From the NCBI GenBank assembly GCA_026225435.1, contig JAMFST010001460.1:1-5794 (forward strand): a stretch of DNA of 5,794 nt, in the 5' to 3' direction. The notes below the pieces were generated by a model that did no database searches, was not told the origin of the DNA, and saw only the letters and a program-made list of their open reading frames with translations. A program made the position numbers and the translations under genes. The stretch comes from Labilithrix luteola (GTDB taxonomy: Bacteria > Myxococcota_A > Polyangia > Polyangiales > Polyangiaceae). Shown in pieces: positions 4,786-5,794 of this stretch (positions within the stretch are counted from its first letter, which is position 1; the number at the start of each line of letters is the position of its first letter).

Positions 4786-5794
4786 CTACGGGGCGACCAG
4801 CGCGCTCGCGGCCTGACCGGCGCGCTGTCCGCTGCGCACGGCGGCGAGCCAGGTGCGCGGGAGATCCGCCGCGAGCTCGCCAGCGACGAACAGGCCGTCA
4901 CTCGAGGGGGGCAGCACGCCGGCGCGCTCGATCGGCGCCGGGCGCTGGAACGGCCAGGCGAGCTGCTCGGGGGACGCGCCGAAGAGCGAGCCCGGGGCCA
5001 GCAGCGGGCGACCGTCGAGGCCGACCGTGGCGAGCGCGGGATCGAGGGCGACGTTGAGCTCCAGTGTCGCCCGTGAACGCAGCGGAACGGCGAAGGCCAG
5101 ATCGCTCCCGCTCGGCGTGTAACGCAGGCCGCCGCCGACCAGACCTCCGGTCGCCAGGACGACGGCGCGCGCCTCGATCGTCTCTCCGTCGGCCAGCTCG
5201 ATGACGAACGAGGTCGCCTCTCCGGTCAACCCGCGCACTGCCTTGGCGCGTGCGCGGCGCACCTCCACGCCGCGCTCGGCGAACGCGCGATCACGTGACG
5301 CCTCGAAGCGCAGCCCCGACGGACCGAGGTTCGTCGCCAGCGCCTCGCCGGCCGGGATCTCCAGCAGGGCCGAGAGCGCCGCCGCGCGCGGCGAGTCGGC
5401 GCCGAGCCACGGCGGGAGGAGCACCGCGGAGATCCGCTGCCCGGCCGTCTTGCCCTTGGCCAGCGCTTCGCGGAGGCGCTCGGCGAGCCAGGCGAGGCGC
5501 GCGGGATCGTCGTGGCGGCGCGCGAGATCCGCGTCCGGGAGATCGCGCTCGTCGGTGAAGCGGAGGAGCGTGGCGTCGAGCGAGACGAAGCGATTGGAGA
5601 AGGCGGAGTCTCCGTCATTCCACTGAGCGGCGAGCACGCGCGCGTCCCAGCCGTGATGCACCGAGGTGGGGACGGCGATGAGCCCGTCGCCGGCGGCGTC
5701 GAGATCGAGCAGCCCGAGGTCACGACCCGCGGCGCGGCGGAGGATGCCGGCCGTGGTGGCGACCCGGCAGGCGCCGAGCGCGAAGCCGGCGAAG
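4786..5794 (-). CDS. GlpB-like FAD-binding protein (anaerobic glycerol-3-phosphate dehydrogenase subunit B family), 5'-truncated
   Basis: 335 visible residues ending at a TAG (4786-4788); the frame remains open to the window end. A GTG at 5661 is internal, because convincing family-like sequence continues upstream of it (residues 1-44). In E. coli GlpB is the flavin subunit of the membrane-associated GlpABC complex oxidising glycerol-3-phosphate to dihydroxyacetone phosphate. Similarities recalled from E. coli GlpB: an early F-A-L-G-A-C-R-V segment matching its L-G-P-Q-R-V; a L-L-P-P-W-L-G block; E-I-P-A-G...N-L-G-P-S-G-L-R matching the P-T-L-P-P-S-V-L-G-I-R region; and V-V-L-A-T-G-G-L-V-G-G-G-L (211-223), matching its V-L-A-S-G-S-F-F-S-G-G-L. 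G-L-F-V-A-G-E-L (300-307) is the C-terminal flavin-binding strand. The N-terminal GxGxxG, about 85 residues, lies off the window. The tail differs from E. coli, lacking its Gly/Cys-rich end. A general FAD-dependent oxidoreductase is the alternative. Its stop lies 15 bp from the peptidase stop, convergent. Confidence 0.75.
   Translation of the reverse strand, partial: FAGFALGACRVATTAGILRRAAGRDLGLLDLDAAGDGLIAVPTSVHHGWDARVLAAQWNDGDSAFSNRFVSLDATLLRFTDERDLPDADLARRHDDPARLAWLAERLREALAKGKTAGQRISAVLLPPWLGADSPRAAALSALLEIPAGEALATNLGPSGLRFEASRDRAFAERGVEVRRARAKAVRGLTGEATSFVIELADGETIEARAVVLATGGLVGGGLRYTPSGSDLAFAVPLRSRATLELNVALDPALATVGLDGRPLLAPGSLFGASPEQLAWPFQRPAPIERAGVLPPSSDGLFVAGELAADLPRTWLAAVRSGQRAGQAASALVAP
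4798..4827. repeat. 8-bp inverted repeat in the 3' end of the GlpB-like gene, just past the peptidase stop
   Basis: CAGCGCGC (4798-4805) and GCGCGCTG (4820-4827) form a perfect 8-bp stem with a 14-nt loop. It starts 28 bases after the peptidase stop codon and lies inside the last codons of the opposite gene. There is no T-run. The 15-bp gap between the two stops holds no terminator, so this GC-rich stem is the best candidate 3'-end structure for the peptidase transcript. In such GC-rich DNA it may be incidental. Confidence 0.3.

Overview
The window is about 70% GC, densely packed and free of mobile elements. It looks like a chromosomal segment from a Myxococcota bacterium, probably of the Polyangiales/Sorangium type. 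This inference rests on the base composition, the Ala/Pro/'DAG'-rich linkers in exported proteins, and a small ribbon-helix-helix (RHH) protein of a kind I recall mainly from myxobacteria. Six protein-coding genes can be supported, two of them cut by the window edges. I see no rRNA, tRNA, CRISPR array, insertion sequence or origin.

Layout: (1) 1-727, + strand: the C-terminal three quarters of thioredoxin reductase (trxB). It converges, over a 36-bp gap holding a small hairpin, on (2) a minus-strand pair read from about 2730 down to 764. The first gene of the pair is an alpha/beta-hydrolase. The second is a predicted lipoprotein whose globular domain carries the hallmarks of FAM20/four-jointed-type secretory kinases. 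Their stop and start codons overlap as ATGA. (3) 2731-2937 is non-coding and holds two hairpins, one followed by a T-rich tract on the minus strand. (4) 2938-3177, minus strand: a 79-residue RHH-like protein with a strong Shine-Dalgarno and a GTG start. (5) 3178-3276 is a divergent intergenic region with three copies of a 7-mer. (6) 3277-4770, + strand: a membrane-anchored S41 C-terminal processing peptidase (CtpA/CtpB type) with an intact Ser-Lys-Gln triad. (7) 4786-5794, minus strand: a GlpB-like flavoprotein, 5'-truncated by the window end and converging on the peptidase gene with 15 bp between stop codons.

The genes do not form one pathway. The two ends are redox/flavoprotein housekeeping genes. 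The middle contains three potentially linked elements: an envelope protease, a divergent small DNA-binding protein that may control it or itself, and a two-gene hydrolase plus exported-kinase unit. The exported FAM20-like kinase is the most unusual item.
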